Source: JAJUFS01 sp036381175 (lineage in GTDB: Bacteria; Pseudomonadota; Gammaproteobacteria; Natronospirales; JAJUFS01). Taken from it: 64,000 bases of DNA. Numbering within the stretch: position 1 is the first letter of the stretch; each line of letters begins with the position of its first letter. A program made the position numbers and the translations under genes. Below, one piece after another: positions 7,514 to 15,056 of the stretch. The notes under the pieces are model-generated. The model was not told where the DNA came from, made no database searches, and saw only the letters and a list, made by a program, of their open reading frames with translations. The stretch is taken from assembly GCA_036381175.1 (NCBI GenBank), contig DASVDI010000021.1, forward strand, positions 61,117 through 125,116, given 5' to 3'.

Positions 7514-8359
7514 TTGAACGTTATTCCCACTGGTATTGCCATCGGCGCGCTCCTTCTCCCGTTTTGCGTATTCCTTTTATTACGCTGGCTCCGCGCTTTC
7601 CCCCGTAAAGCTCAAATATCGCTCGACACCGAAACCGGCACGCGACTGCTCGCACTGGAAGACGCCAGCGTCGAAGACGTCATGGTGCCGAGAGCCGGGA
7701 TTGCTGGAATCGATCTTGACGATGACTGGAACGCGATCCGTGAGCAGCTGGAAAACAGCCAGCACACGCGCTTGCCGGTTTATGCGGAGACGATCGACAA
7801 CGTTCTTGGTTTCCTGCACCTGCGCAAGGTGCTGGCAGCCATGTCACGCGAGGCGAGTTCGAAGGAGCGATTGCGCGAACACATCGAGGATGCGTATTTC
7901 ATTCCCGAGGCCACGCCGCTGCATCGGCAGTTGCGGGCATTCGGAGAAAACCGCCAGCGCATCGGCTTGGTCGTCGATGAATACGGCGACATCCGTGGAC
8001 TGGTCACGCTGGCAGACATTGTTGGCGAAATCATCGACGCGTTCGCGACGGAACCGGCAAGGAACAACCACGGAATCACGCCGGAAGCCGCGGGCGGTTT
8101 TCTCGTGCGCGGCAATGTTTCCGTACGCGCACTGAATCGCGCGCTCGATTGGGCGTTGCCCACCGACGGGCCGAAAACGCTGAACGGCCTGATTCTCGAA
8201 ACGCTGGAAACGATCCCGCAGCCGAACACCAGCGTGCGCATCGATGGTTATCCGCTGGAAGTCGTGCAGACGACGCGTAACGCTGTAAAAGTAGTGCGCG
8301 TGCGACCCCCGCAGAAGGAAGAAGATACGGCGCTGAAAACCGGCGAGTTCACTGACTGA
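7514..8359 (+). CDS. CorB/CorC-family CBS protein lacking the DUF21 domain
   Basis: This 281-residue protein has one membrane segment at about residues 5-25. A CBS pair follows: DVMVPR at about 57, TRLPVYAETIDNVLGFLHL, then GLVVDEYGDIRGLVTLADIVGEI split across the second CBS. A CorC_HlyC (transporter-associated) domain occupies about 200-275. Its place beside ypjD identifies it with E. coli CorB/YfjD, a Mg2+/Co2+ efflux-related membrane protein. CorB normally begins with a four-helix DUF21 domain of about 190 residues; here only one helix is left, so the architecture is that of cytosolic CorC plus an anchor. Translation starts at TTG 7514 with CGGAG upstream. The stop directly abuts the convergent radA stop. 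Confidence 0.85.
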   Translation: MNVIPTGIAIGALLLPFCVFLLLRWLRAFPRKAQISLDTETGTRLLALEDASVEDVMVPRAGIAGIDLDDDWNAIREQLENSQHTRLPVYAETIDNVLGFLHLRKVLAAMSREASSKERLREHIEDAYFIPEATPLHRQLRAFGENRQRIGLVVDEYGDIRGLVTLADIVGEIIDAFATEPARNNHGITPEAAGGFLVRGNVSVRALNRALDWALPTDGPKTLNGLILETLETIPQPNTSVRIDGYPLEVVQTTRNAVKVVRVRPPQKEEDTALKTGEFTD

Positions 8360-9730
8360 TCAAAAGCCCGCCGCCTGCACGGCGTCGATCAATCGCTGCA
8401 CCGGCACGATTTCCATTCCGGCGATTTTCAGGCTGCGCGGTGCGTTGCCTTTCGGCACGATCGCGCGCTTGAAGCCGTGCTTCGCCGCTTCACGCAGCCG
8501 CTCCTCGCCGTTGTAAACCGGCCGCACCTCGCCCGCGAGTCCGACTTCGCCGAACATCACGAGTCCTTCCAGAAGCGGCTTGTCGCGAAAACTCGACAAG
8601 GCCGCCAGCAGCACGGGCAGATCCGCGGCCGTCTCCGCCACGCGCAAACCGCCGACGACATTCACGAATACATCCTGGTCGTACATCGCGATGCCGCCGT
8701 GCCGGTGCAGAACGGCAAGCAGCATGGACAGGCGATTCTGCTCCATGCCGACCGCCACGCGACGGGGATTGGCAAGATGACTGCCATCGACCAGCGCCTG
8801 CACTTCCAGCAACAACGGTCGACTGCCTTCACGCGTCACCGTCACTGCGCTGCCGCTTACAGGGCTGACGTGTTTTGAAAGAAATATGGCCGAGGGATTT
8901 TTCACTTCCTTCAAGCCGCCATCGGTCATCACGAACACGCCGAGTTCGTTCACCGCACCGAAGCGATTTTTCACCGCGCGAATCACGCGGTAACGCGAAC
9001 CGGCGTCGTTCTCGAAATACAGCACGGTATCGACCATGTGCTCCAGCACGCGCGGCCCGGCGATGACGCCTTCCTTGGTCACGTGACCGACGAGAAAAAC
9101 CGCGATGTCCGTCTGCTTGGCGAGCCGCACGAGTTGCGCGGCCGATTCGCGCAATTGCGCCACTGCGCCCGGCGCGGACTGCAAACTTTCCGAATGAATG
9201 GTCTGGATGGAATCGACAATCAGCACACCCGGTTTCTCAGTGCGTGCGGATTCGGCAATCGCCTCGACGCAGGTTTCGGACAGCAGGCTCAGGGATGCGG
9301 TCGGAACGCCAAGGCGTCGCGCGCGCAAGCCGACCTGCTGCAACGATTCCTCGCCGGTGACGTAAAGCACGTCAAGGCTTTCGCTCAATGTCGCTGCCGC
9401 CTGCATCAGCAAGGTGGATTTCCCGATGCCGGGATCGCCGCCGATCAACGTCACCGATCCGGCCACCAGGCCGCCGCCCAGCACGCGATCCAGTTCACCG
9501 ATGCCGCTTGCCGTGCGCGGTGTTTCCACGCCGGCAACGTCAGTCAGTCGCTGGCTGCGTGGAACTTCACCCGCCCAGCCGGAAGCGCGTCGCGTCGCCA
9601 CTGTCGGTGTCGCCGCGGAAATGCTTTCCAGCAAGCTGTCCCAGGCTCCACAGCCGCCGCACTGGCCCGCCCACTGCGGAAAATCCGCGCCGCAGGACTG
9701 GCAGGTGTATTGCTTCCTGGGTTTGGCCAT
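8360..9730 (-). CDS. radA: DNA repair protein RadA
   Basis: RadA is a RecA-like, DnaB-type branch-migration helicase that processes recombination intermediates. The 456-residue protein has a C4 zinc finger (C10, C13, C24, C27), Walker A GGDPGIGKST at about 97-106, and the RadA-specific KNRFG motif within VKNRFGAVNELGVF. A C-terminal Lon-like domain contains the SSFRDKPL and GEVGLAGEVRPV blocks. Length is typical. It is transcribed leftward and converges on the CorB-like gene with no spacing. Its 5' side faces the CHASE2 kinase gene across a 145-nt divergent region. Confidence 0.98.
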   Translation of the reverse strand: MAKPRKQYTCQSCGADFPQWAGQCGGCGAWDSLLESISAATPTVATRRASGWAGEVPRSQRLTDVAGVETPRTASGIGELDRVLGGGLVAGSVTLIGGDPGIGKSTLLMQAAATLSESLDVLYVTGEESLQQVGLRARRLGVPTASLSLLSETCVEAIAESARTEKPGVLIVDSIQTIHSESLQSAPGAVAQLRESAAQLVRLAKQTDIAVFLVGHVTKEGVIAGPRVLEHMVDTVLYFENDAGSRYRVIRAVKNRFGAVNELGVFVMTDGGLKEVKNPSAIFLSKHVSPVSGSAVTVTREGSRPLLLEVQALVDGSHLANPRRVAVGMEQNRLSMLLAVLHRHGGIAMYDQDVFVNVVGGLRVAETAADLPVLLAALSSFRDKPLLEGLVMFGEVGLAGEVRPVYNGEERLREAAKHGFKRAIVPKGNAPRSLKIAGMEIVPVQRLIDAVQAAGF

Positions 9731-9808
9731 CTCAAAAATCCTGTTTCAACATGAATGCGCGCAACGATGGCGCGCCAAAGAACGCCGCGAATCGTAGCAC
9801 GGCGGATA

Positions 9809-9837
9809 TTTGCGTCCGAGAACAAGTCAGCTACTAT
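9809..9837 (+). promoter_or_regulatory. Candidate promoter of the kinase cluster
   Basis: TTTGCG and TACTAT are separated by 17 nt in the divergent radA/kinase region. The -10 box is fair and the -35 box weak. The predicted leader to the GTG at 9876 is about 32 nt. Confidence 0.4.
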
Positions 9838-9875
9838 GTTTCCATTCACAAAAGCAGTAAATGCGGGGGCATGCG

Positions 9876-12563
9876 GTGAAAAAGGGGTTCTGGACCGCCG
9901 ATTGGTTTTTCGGCCTGGTCTTCTCACTGCTGTTCTTCGTACTCGCCTTTGTCGTTTACGCCGATTCCTTTTCGCGTCTTGAGACCTTCGCCTACGATCT
10001 CGGCATGCGCGCCTCAAGCGCCGAGCCGAGCGATCGCATCGCGATCATCGAAATCGACGACGCGAGCATCGAAGCCATCGGCCGCTGGCCGTGGCCGCGC
10101 AACCTGCACGCCGTCATGATTGATCGTCTCGCCGCAGGCGGCGCGAAAGTGATCGGCGCAACCCTGCTTTTTTCAGAACCGCAGCGAGATCCCGGCCTGC
10201 TGTACGTCGAGGACCTGGCGGATTTTTACGACGCATCCTCTCTCGGCCGTTATGGACCGCTGCCCGAACCCGTTGACGCATCGACAACAGAATCGTCGTC
10301 CGACATCGGGACGACCAACACCGATGTCGCCGTTGTCGCTGTTGAACCCGCAACTGTTATTGCTTCGGATGACACCACGCCAGCGAACGCAGAGCCGGTT
10401 GAACTTTTCGCACCGGAACTGCCCGCAGAACTGATCAACGACCTTGTCACCCTGCGCGAGCGCATGGCGGCGGCAAACGAAGGGCTCGACACTGACGCGC
10501 GTCTCGCGGAGAGCATTGCGAGCGCCGGTAACGTCGTCATTCCATTCGTTCTCGATGAAATCAACCCGCTCGGCCGACCGGATACGGAACCGCCCGCCTG
10601 GATGCTGGCGAATGCAATCGATGGCGAAAGCGCCAACGCGATTACGTTCGGCAATGTCCAGCCACCAATAGAAAGTATCGGCATGACTGCATCCGGCCTC
10701 GGCCACCTGGTGCTGTTGCCGGACGACGACGGCGCGCTGCGTTTCGAACCGCTGACCGTCAGGTATCACGACGTGATGTTCCCCTCGTTCGCGCTGGCCG
10801 TCGCCGCCAAAAGCCTGAACCTGCAGCCACAAGACATCCGCGTATCCGGCGACCGCGTGACACTCGGCAATCTCGAAATCGGCACCACGTCCGATCTCCT
10901 GATGTACAACTACTATTACAACCCGACCACAAACGGACCCGCGTTCCCGCGGTATTCTTTTGCGGATGTCTTCCAGGGTGTCATCCCGATCGATCGCTTC
11001 GAAGACAAGATCGTGCTTATCGGTGGCACGGCACTTGGCATCGGCAATGCTTTCGCCACACCGGTCTCATCCAACATGGCGCCGGTTGCCGTTGCCGCCC
11101 ACACGATTTCAGCACTTCTGCAGGAAGACTTTTTCACGCGCCCCGCCTGGGCGAATCTCGCCGAAAGCGGCGTGTTCCTGTTGATTGTGATCTACCTCAT
11201 TACTCTACTGCCGCGCATGAAGCCGGGCACTGCTGCCGTAGTGTCGCTGGCGCTGCTGCTCGCGATGATCTCGGTGGAGTTCTCGCTGCTCGGCGCGGAG
11301 AACATCTGGCTGAAGTTCATGGTGCCCGCGGTATTCCTGCTCGCTGGACATCTGATGGTGACCATCAAGCGAGCCCGCGTCACGGACATGATTCGCATCC
11401 GTTCCGAAGCGGAAGGCGCGGAAAGCAATCGCATGCTCGGCCTCGCCTTCCAGGGCCAGGGCCAGCTCGACATGGCCTTCGAGAAATTCCGCAAATGTCC
11501 AATGGACGATTCGGTCATGGACCTGCTGTACAACCTCGCGCTGGATTACGAGCGCAAGCGCCAGCACAACAAGGCGGGTTCGGTGTACGCGTTCATGGCG
11601 GATCACAACCCGAACTACCGCGACCTCAAGCAGCGCATGAAACGCACGAAAGCCATGGAAGAAACGGTGGTGCTCGGCGGCTCGGGCGGTCATCCCGGCG
11701 GCACACTGATGCTCGACGGCGACGACATCCAGAAACCGATGCTGGGCCGCTACCAGGTTGAAAAGGAACTCGGCAAGGGCGCGATGGGCGTGGTGTATCT
11801 CGGCCGCGATCCGAAGATCAATCGCGTTGTCGCAATCAAGACGATGGCGCTGTCGCAGGAATTCGAGGAAGACGAACTCGAGGACGTGAAGCAGCGTTTC
11901 TTCCGCGAAGCCGAAACCGCCGGCCGTTTGAATCACCCGAACATCGTGACCATTTACGATGCCGGCGAGGAACACGATCTCGCCTACATCGCCATGGAAT
12001 TTCTCAAGGGCCGGGATCTTGTGCCGTTCACGAAACCGGACAAGCTGCTGTCCTTCGAGAAGATCATCGACATCATCGCCTGCTCCGCCGAAGCGCTGGA
12101 CTTCGCGCACCAGCAAGGCGTCGTACACCGTGACATCAAGCCGGCCAACATGATGTACGAGCCGGATTCCGGCAGCATGAAGATCACTGACTTCGGCATC
12201 GCGCGCATCACTGATTCAAGCAAGACGAAAACCGGCATGGTGCTCGGTACACCGTCATACATGTCACCGGAACAGTTGTCCGGCCAGAAGGTCGATGGCC
12301 GCTCTGATCTCTTTTCGCTGGGCGCCACGTTCTATCAATTGCTCACGGGCCAGTTGCCGTTTCGCGCCGACTCGATGGCAACGTTGATGTACAAGATTGC
12401 CAACGAAGAACAGGCACCTGTCACGCTGCTTCGGCCCGACTTGCCGGAGCGCGTCGATGCTGTTATCAACAAGGCGCTGGAGAAGGACATCGGCAAGCGT
12501 TACCAGCGTGGCAGCGAGATGGCTGCTGACGTCCGGTCGTGTGTTGCCGTGCTCGCTCGCTGA
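9876..12563 (+). CDS. Transmembrane Ser/Thr protein kinase with CHASE2 sensor
   Basis: This protein of about 895 residues has an N-terminal membrane helix (about 10-32) and a long extracytoplasmic CHASE2 domain (DRIAIIEIDDASIEAIGRWP, then VLIGGTALGIGN near its end). Two or three further helices (about 428-498), a TPR-like linker (500-585) and a C-terminal Hanks-type kinase from about 625 follow. Kinase motifs are complete: GKGAMGVVYLG, VAIK, HRDIKPANMM (about 750), DFGIAR (about 771) and GTPSYMSPEQL. An acidic, Thr/Ser/Val-rich insert is seen inside the sensor at 10258-10420. The frame allows an ATG at 9861, but the GTG at 9876 has GGGGG 7 nt upstream. A PP2C phosphatase and an FHA protein follow in the same operon. 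It is probably an envelope-signal kinase; the ligand is unknown. Confidence 0.93.
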   Translation: MKKGFWTADWFFGLVFSLLFFVLAFVVYADSFSRLETFAYDLGMRASSAEPSDRIAIIEIDDASIEAIGRWPWPRNLHAVMIDRLAAGGAKVIGATLLFSEPQRDPGLLYVEDLADFYDASSLGRYGPLPEPVDASTTESSSDIGTTNTDVAVVAVEPATVIASDDTTPANAEPVELFAPELPAELINDLVTLRERMAAANEGLDTDARLAESIASAGNVVIPFVLDEINPLGRPDTEPPAWMLANAIDGESANAITFGNVQPPIESIGMTASGLGHLVLLPDDDGALRFEPLTVRYHDVMFPSFALAVAAKSLNLQPQDIRVSGDRVTLGNLEIGTTSDLLMYNYYYNPTTNGPAFPRYSFADVFQGVIPIDRFEDKIVLIGGTALGIGNAFATPVSSNMAPVAVAAHTISALLQEDFFTRPAWANLAESGVFLLIVIYLITLLPRMKPGTAAVVSLALLLAMISVEFSLLGAENIWLKFMVPAVFLLAGHLMVTIKRARVTDMIRIRSEAEGAESNRMLGLAFQGQGQLDMAFEKFRKCPMDDSVMDLLYNLALDYERKRQHNKAGSVYAFMADHNPNYRDLKQRMKRTKAMEETVVLGGSGGHPGGTLMLDGDDIQKPMLGRYQVEKELGKGAMGVVYLGRDPKINRVVAIKTMALSQEFEEDELEDVKQRFFREAETAGRLNHPNIVTIYDAGEEHDLAYIAMEFLKGRDLVPFTKPDKLLSFEKIIDIIACSAEALDFAHQQGVVHRDIKPANMMYEPDSGSMKITDFGIARITDSSKTKTGMVLGTPSYMSPEQLSGQKVDGRSDLFSLGATFYQLLTGQLPFRADSMATLMYKIANEEQAPVTLLRPDLPERVDAVINKALEKDIGKRYQRGSEMAADVRSCVAVLAR

Positions 12564-12577
12564 CAAGGACAAGAACA

Positions 12578-13399
12578 ATGAGCCTGAAGGGCAAAATGCA
12601 ATTCATGGGTCTTTCCGATACCGGTCGCGTCCGTTCGCATAACGAAGACGCGATCGGCACGGATCTCGAAACCGGCCTGATCGTGCTCGCCGACGGCATG
12701 GGCGGCTACAAGGCCGGTGAGGTCGCGAGCGCGCTTGCCGTCAAGACGATTACCGAAGAAGTCACGAAGAATCTCAAGGACGTTCGCAAGCAGAAGGCGC
12801 ACGACAGCGGTTATGCGCCGGAAACCGTCCTGCTGCGAAACGCGATCATCAAGGCCAACGAGAACATTCACCAGACAGCGAAAAGCCAGCCGCAATGCGA
12901 AGGCATGGGCACCACGGTCGTCGCCTGCCTTTTCTACGACAACCGCGTATCGATTGCGCATGTCGGCGATTCGCGTCTGTACCGTCTCCGCGGGGACCGC
13001 TTCGAGCAGGTAACGCTCGATCACTCACTCCTGCAGGAGTTGGTCTCCCGTGGTTTTTATACTCCCGAGGAAGCGCGCAAATCGCTGAACAAGAACCTCG
13101 TTACCCGCGCGCTCGGCATCGAACCGACCGTCCAGGTCGACGTCCAGGAAGACGTTGTGTTGAGCGGAGAAGTCCATCTTCTCTGCTCCGACGGACTCTC
13201 GGACATGGTCGAGGATGAGGATATTCACTTAACGATCAGCACCTTTAATGCTAATCTTGAGATGGCTGCTCAACAGTTGGTCCGGATGGCGAACGACAAC
13301 GGCGGGAAGGACAACGTCTCGGTGGTGCTGACCAAGGCGCTGAAATCCTTCGAGGCGAAACAAGGGGTACTCAACCGGTTCATGGACTGGTTCGCCTGA
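12578..13399 (+). CDS. PP2C-family protein phosphatase (Stp-like)
   Basis: This 273-residue protein is a metal-dependent Ser/Thr phosphatase. It shows the PP2C motifs in order: SDTGRVRSHNEDA (13-25), VLADGMGGYKAGEVAS (37-52), GTTVVACLF, HVGDSRLYRLR, LLCSDGLSDMVED and NGGKDNVSVVL. The metal-binding aspartates of ADGMGG, SDGL and GKDN are all present. It begins 14 nt after the kinase stop and is followed 18 nt later by the FHA gene. In bacteria such a trio normally comprises the kinase, its opposing phosphatase and a phosphothreonine reader. I start at the ATG at 12578; an upstream in-frame extension overlaps the kinase and is Arg/Cys-rich. Confidence 0.95.
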   Translation: MSLKGKMQFMGLSDTGRVRSHNEDAIGTDLETGLIVLADGMGGYKAGEVASALAVKTITEEVTKNLKDVRKQKAHDSGYAPETVLLRNAIIKANENIHQTAKSQPQCEGMGTTVVACLFYDNRVSIAHVGDSRLYRLRGDRFEQVTLDHSLLQELVSRGFYTPEEARKSLNKNLVTRALGIEPTVQVDVQEDVVLSGEVHLLCSDGLSDMVEDEDIHLTISTFNANLEMAAQQLVRMANDNGGKDNVSVVLTKALKSFEAKQGVLNRFMDWFA

Positions 13400-13417
13400 T
13401 AATAACGAGGGCTGGAA

Positions 13418-14134
13418 ATGGGAAAGTTGATCCTGAGTCTGGATGGCGCAGTACTTGCCGAATACGACATGAACAAGGAGCGTTACACGATCGGCCGCCT
13501 GCCGGATAACGACATCCATGTCGACAACATGGCAGTCAGCGGGCATCACGCGTTGATCATCAATATCCTCAACGACTCCTTTCTCGAGGATCTGAACAGC
13601 ACCAACGGCACTTACGTCAACGGCAAGCTCGTCAAGAAGCACGCGCTCCAGGATGGCGACATCATCAGCGTCGGCAAGCATGCGCTGAAGTACTCGAACG
13701 AGAAGGCCGCAGCCGCAGGCGGTGGCGACGAGGACGAGTTCGAGAAAACCATGATTATCCGCCCGGGCACCAAAGGCACGGGCGCGCCGAGCCTCGACAG
13801 CGTCAACAAGGCGGTCGCCGGTGCGGGCGGTGCACCGCTGGACGTCGATGCACAGAAAGGTCTGCCGCGCGCGAAGCTCCAGGTGCTTTCCGGCGCATTT
13901 GCCGGCAAGGAACTGGAACTCAACAAGGCGCTGACAACGCTGGGTCGTCCAGGCGTGCAGGTCGCGGCCATCACGCGACGCGCCGATGGTTTCTTTGTTG
14001 TTCCCGTCGAAGGCGACAGCGGCAAGCCGCCACAGGTAAATGACTCGCCTGTCGGTCGCGAAGGCGTCAAGCTCAAACACAACGATGTCATCGAACTCGC
14101 CGGTGTGAAGATGGGGTTCTTTGAATTGAAGTAA
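13418..14134 (+). CDS. Double FHA-domain protein
   Basis: This 238-residue soluble protein has a canonical N-terminal FHA domain (about 20-95), with the phosphothreonine-binding residues in YTIGR (R27), SGHHA (S41, H43) and NSTNGTYVNG (about 60-69). A linker with a TMIIRPG sequence, a possible phosphorylation site, follows. A second, degenerate FHA-like domain (about 145-238) keeps LTTLGRPG, a binding-loop-like GDSGKPPQVND segment and LKHNDVIELAG. It should read phosphothreonine on the neighbouring kinase or its substrates. It is the last gene before a strong terminator. Spacing to the phosphatase is 18 nt. Confidence 0.93.
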   Translation: MGKLILSLDGAVLAEYDMNKERYTIGRLPDNDIHVDNMAVSGHHALIINILNDSFLEDLNSTNGTYVNGKLVKKHALQDGDIISVGKHALKYSNEKAAAAGGGDEDEFEKTMIIRPGTKGTGAPSLDSVNKAVAGAGGAPLDVDAQKGLPRAKLQVLSGAFAGKELELNKALTTLGRPGVQVAAITRRADGFFVVPVEGDSGKPPQVNDSPVGREGVKLKHNDVIELAGVKMGFFELK

Positions 14135-14173
14135 TACGCGTTCAAGGCGTGTGATAAGCGACGCGCGGATCAG

Positions 14174-14208
14174 GAAAGCGAATCCCATTGGGGTTCGCTT
14201 TTTTTTTG
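14174..14208 (+). terminator. Rho-independent terminator after the FHA gene
   Basis: AAAGCGAATCCC pairs with GGGGTTCGCTTT across a short loop, with one wobble pair, and is followed by a run of eight or more T. It ends the kinase-phosphatase-FHA transcript. The core TTGGGGTTCGCT also occurs in the palindrome at 29457-29547. Confidence 0.9.
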
Positions 14209-14308
14209 CGCCTTTTTGCAAGGAGTCGAAGTTCACCGGCGCTGACCTGAAACCCGGCAACAATGCGCACTTACGACATGGCGCAGATCACGATTATTTT
14301 CCAGCTCG

Positions 14309-14338
14309 AAATGCCGATCATTATTTCCGGCATTTTTT
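14309..14338 (+). terminator. Second terminator-like hairpin, upstream of the cupredoxin gene
   Basis: AAATGCCG and CGGCATTT form a stem around an 11-nt A/T-rich loop and are followed by six T. It lies 20 nt before the ATG at 14358 and about 100 nt after the FHA terminator. It is either a backup terminator or an attenuator in the leader of the cupredoxin operon. No promoter between the two hairpins is clear. Confidence 0.6.
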
Positions 14339-14357
14339 ACTATTCAGGGATCCAGGG

Positions 14358-15056
14358 ATGAATCGGCGAACAAGGATGACATGGATCGCGGCCAGCCTTC
14401 TTGCTGTTTGCGCCGTGAATGCCGGCGAGCTCACCGGCGAGCTGCATCTGACCGAAAACGGACGCGCGACCGGCGCGCAGGAATACGCAGACGCCGTGAT
14501 TTTCTTCGTTCCCGATTCGGCGACCGTTGATTCCGTACTCACCGCCGATATGAAACCGCCACCGCAGGCCACGCTCGAAATGCGCGGGAAAAAATTTCTG
14601 CCGCGCGTGCTACCAGTTGTCGCCGGAACGGAAGTTGCGTTCACCAACTTCGATCCCATCCTGCACAACGCATTTTCCACGGCTCGCCAGATGCCATTCG
14701 ACCTGGGCTTTTACAGCGGCGGCGAAAACCGGAACATGACGTTCGAGACACCCGGCCTGGTGCGCGTTTACTGCAATGTGCATCACGACATGGTGGCGTA
14801 CGTACTGGTTCTGGATACGCCGCATTTCACACGCAGCGACGCGCAAGGAAAATTCCGTCTCCGCGACCTGCCCGAAGGCAAAGGCACGCTCTACATCTGG
14901 CATCCACGTGCCCGGCCGCTGCGCGAATCTCTCACCGTGAATGCGAGCAATCCCCCGGACCGCATCTTCGAGCTTGCACTCACCGAACGCCGCATTCCCC
15001 GCCATCCCGACAAGCACGGAAACGCTTACAGGAATCGTCGTGACCGCAACTACTGA
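14358..15056 (+). CDS. Secreted cupredoxin-like protein
   Basis: This 232-residue protein has a signal peptide (about 1-22, ending VNAG). A cupredoxin-like domain holds the likely copper ligands H103 (in ILHNAF), C139 and H142/H143 with M145 (in YCNVHHDM), the usual type 1 copper arrangement. The C-terminal part (about 150-232) looks like a carboxypeptidase-regulatory or transthyretin-like beta domain (GKFRLRDLPEGKGTLYIWH). Databases often call such proteins methylamine utilization protein, but no methylamine genes are nearby. The stop overlaps the start of the receptor kinase by 17 nt, so translation is coupled. I start at the ATG at 14358, which is preceded by CAGGG. It probably supplies a periplasmic copper or redox function to the sensor next door. 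Confidence 0.82.
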   Translation: MNRRTRMTWIAASLLAVCAVNAGELTGELHLTENGRATGAQEYADAVIFFVPDSATVDSVLTADMKPPPQATLEMRGKKFLPRVLPVVAGTEVAFTNFDPILHNAFSTARQMPFDLGFYSGGENRNMTFETPGLVRVYCNVHHDMVAYVLVLDTPHFTRSDAQGKFRLRDLPEGKGTLYIWHPRARPLRESLTVNASNPPDRIFELALTERRIPRHPDKHGNAYRNRRDRNY

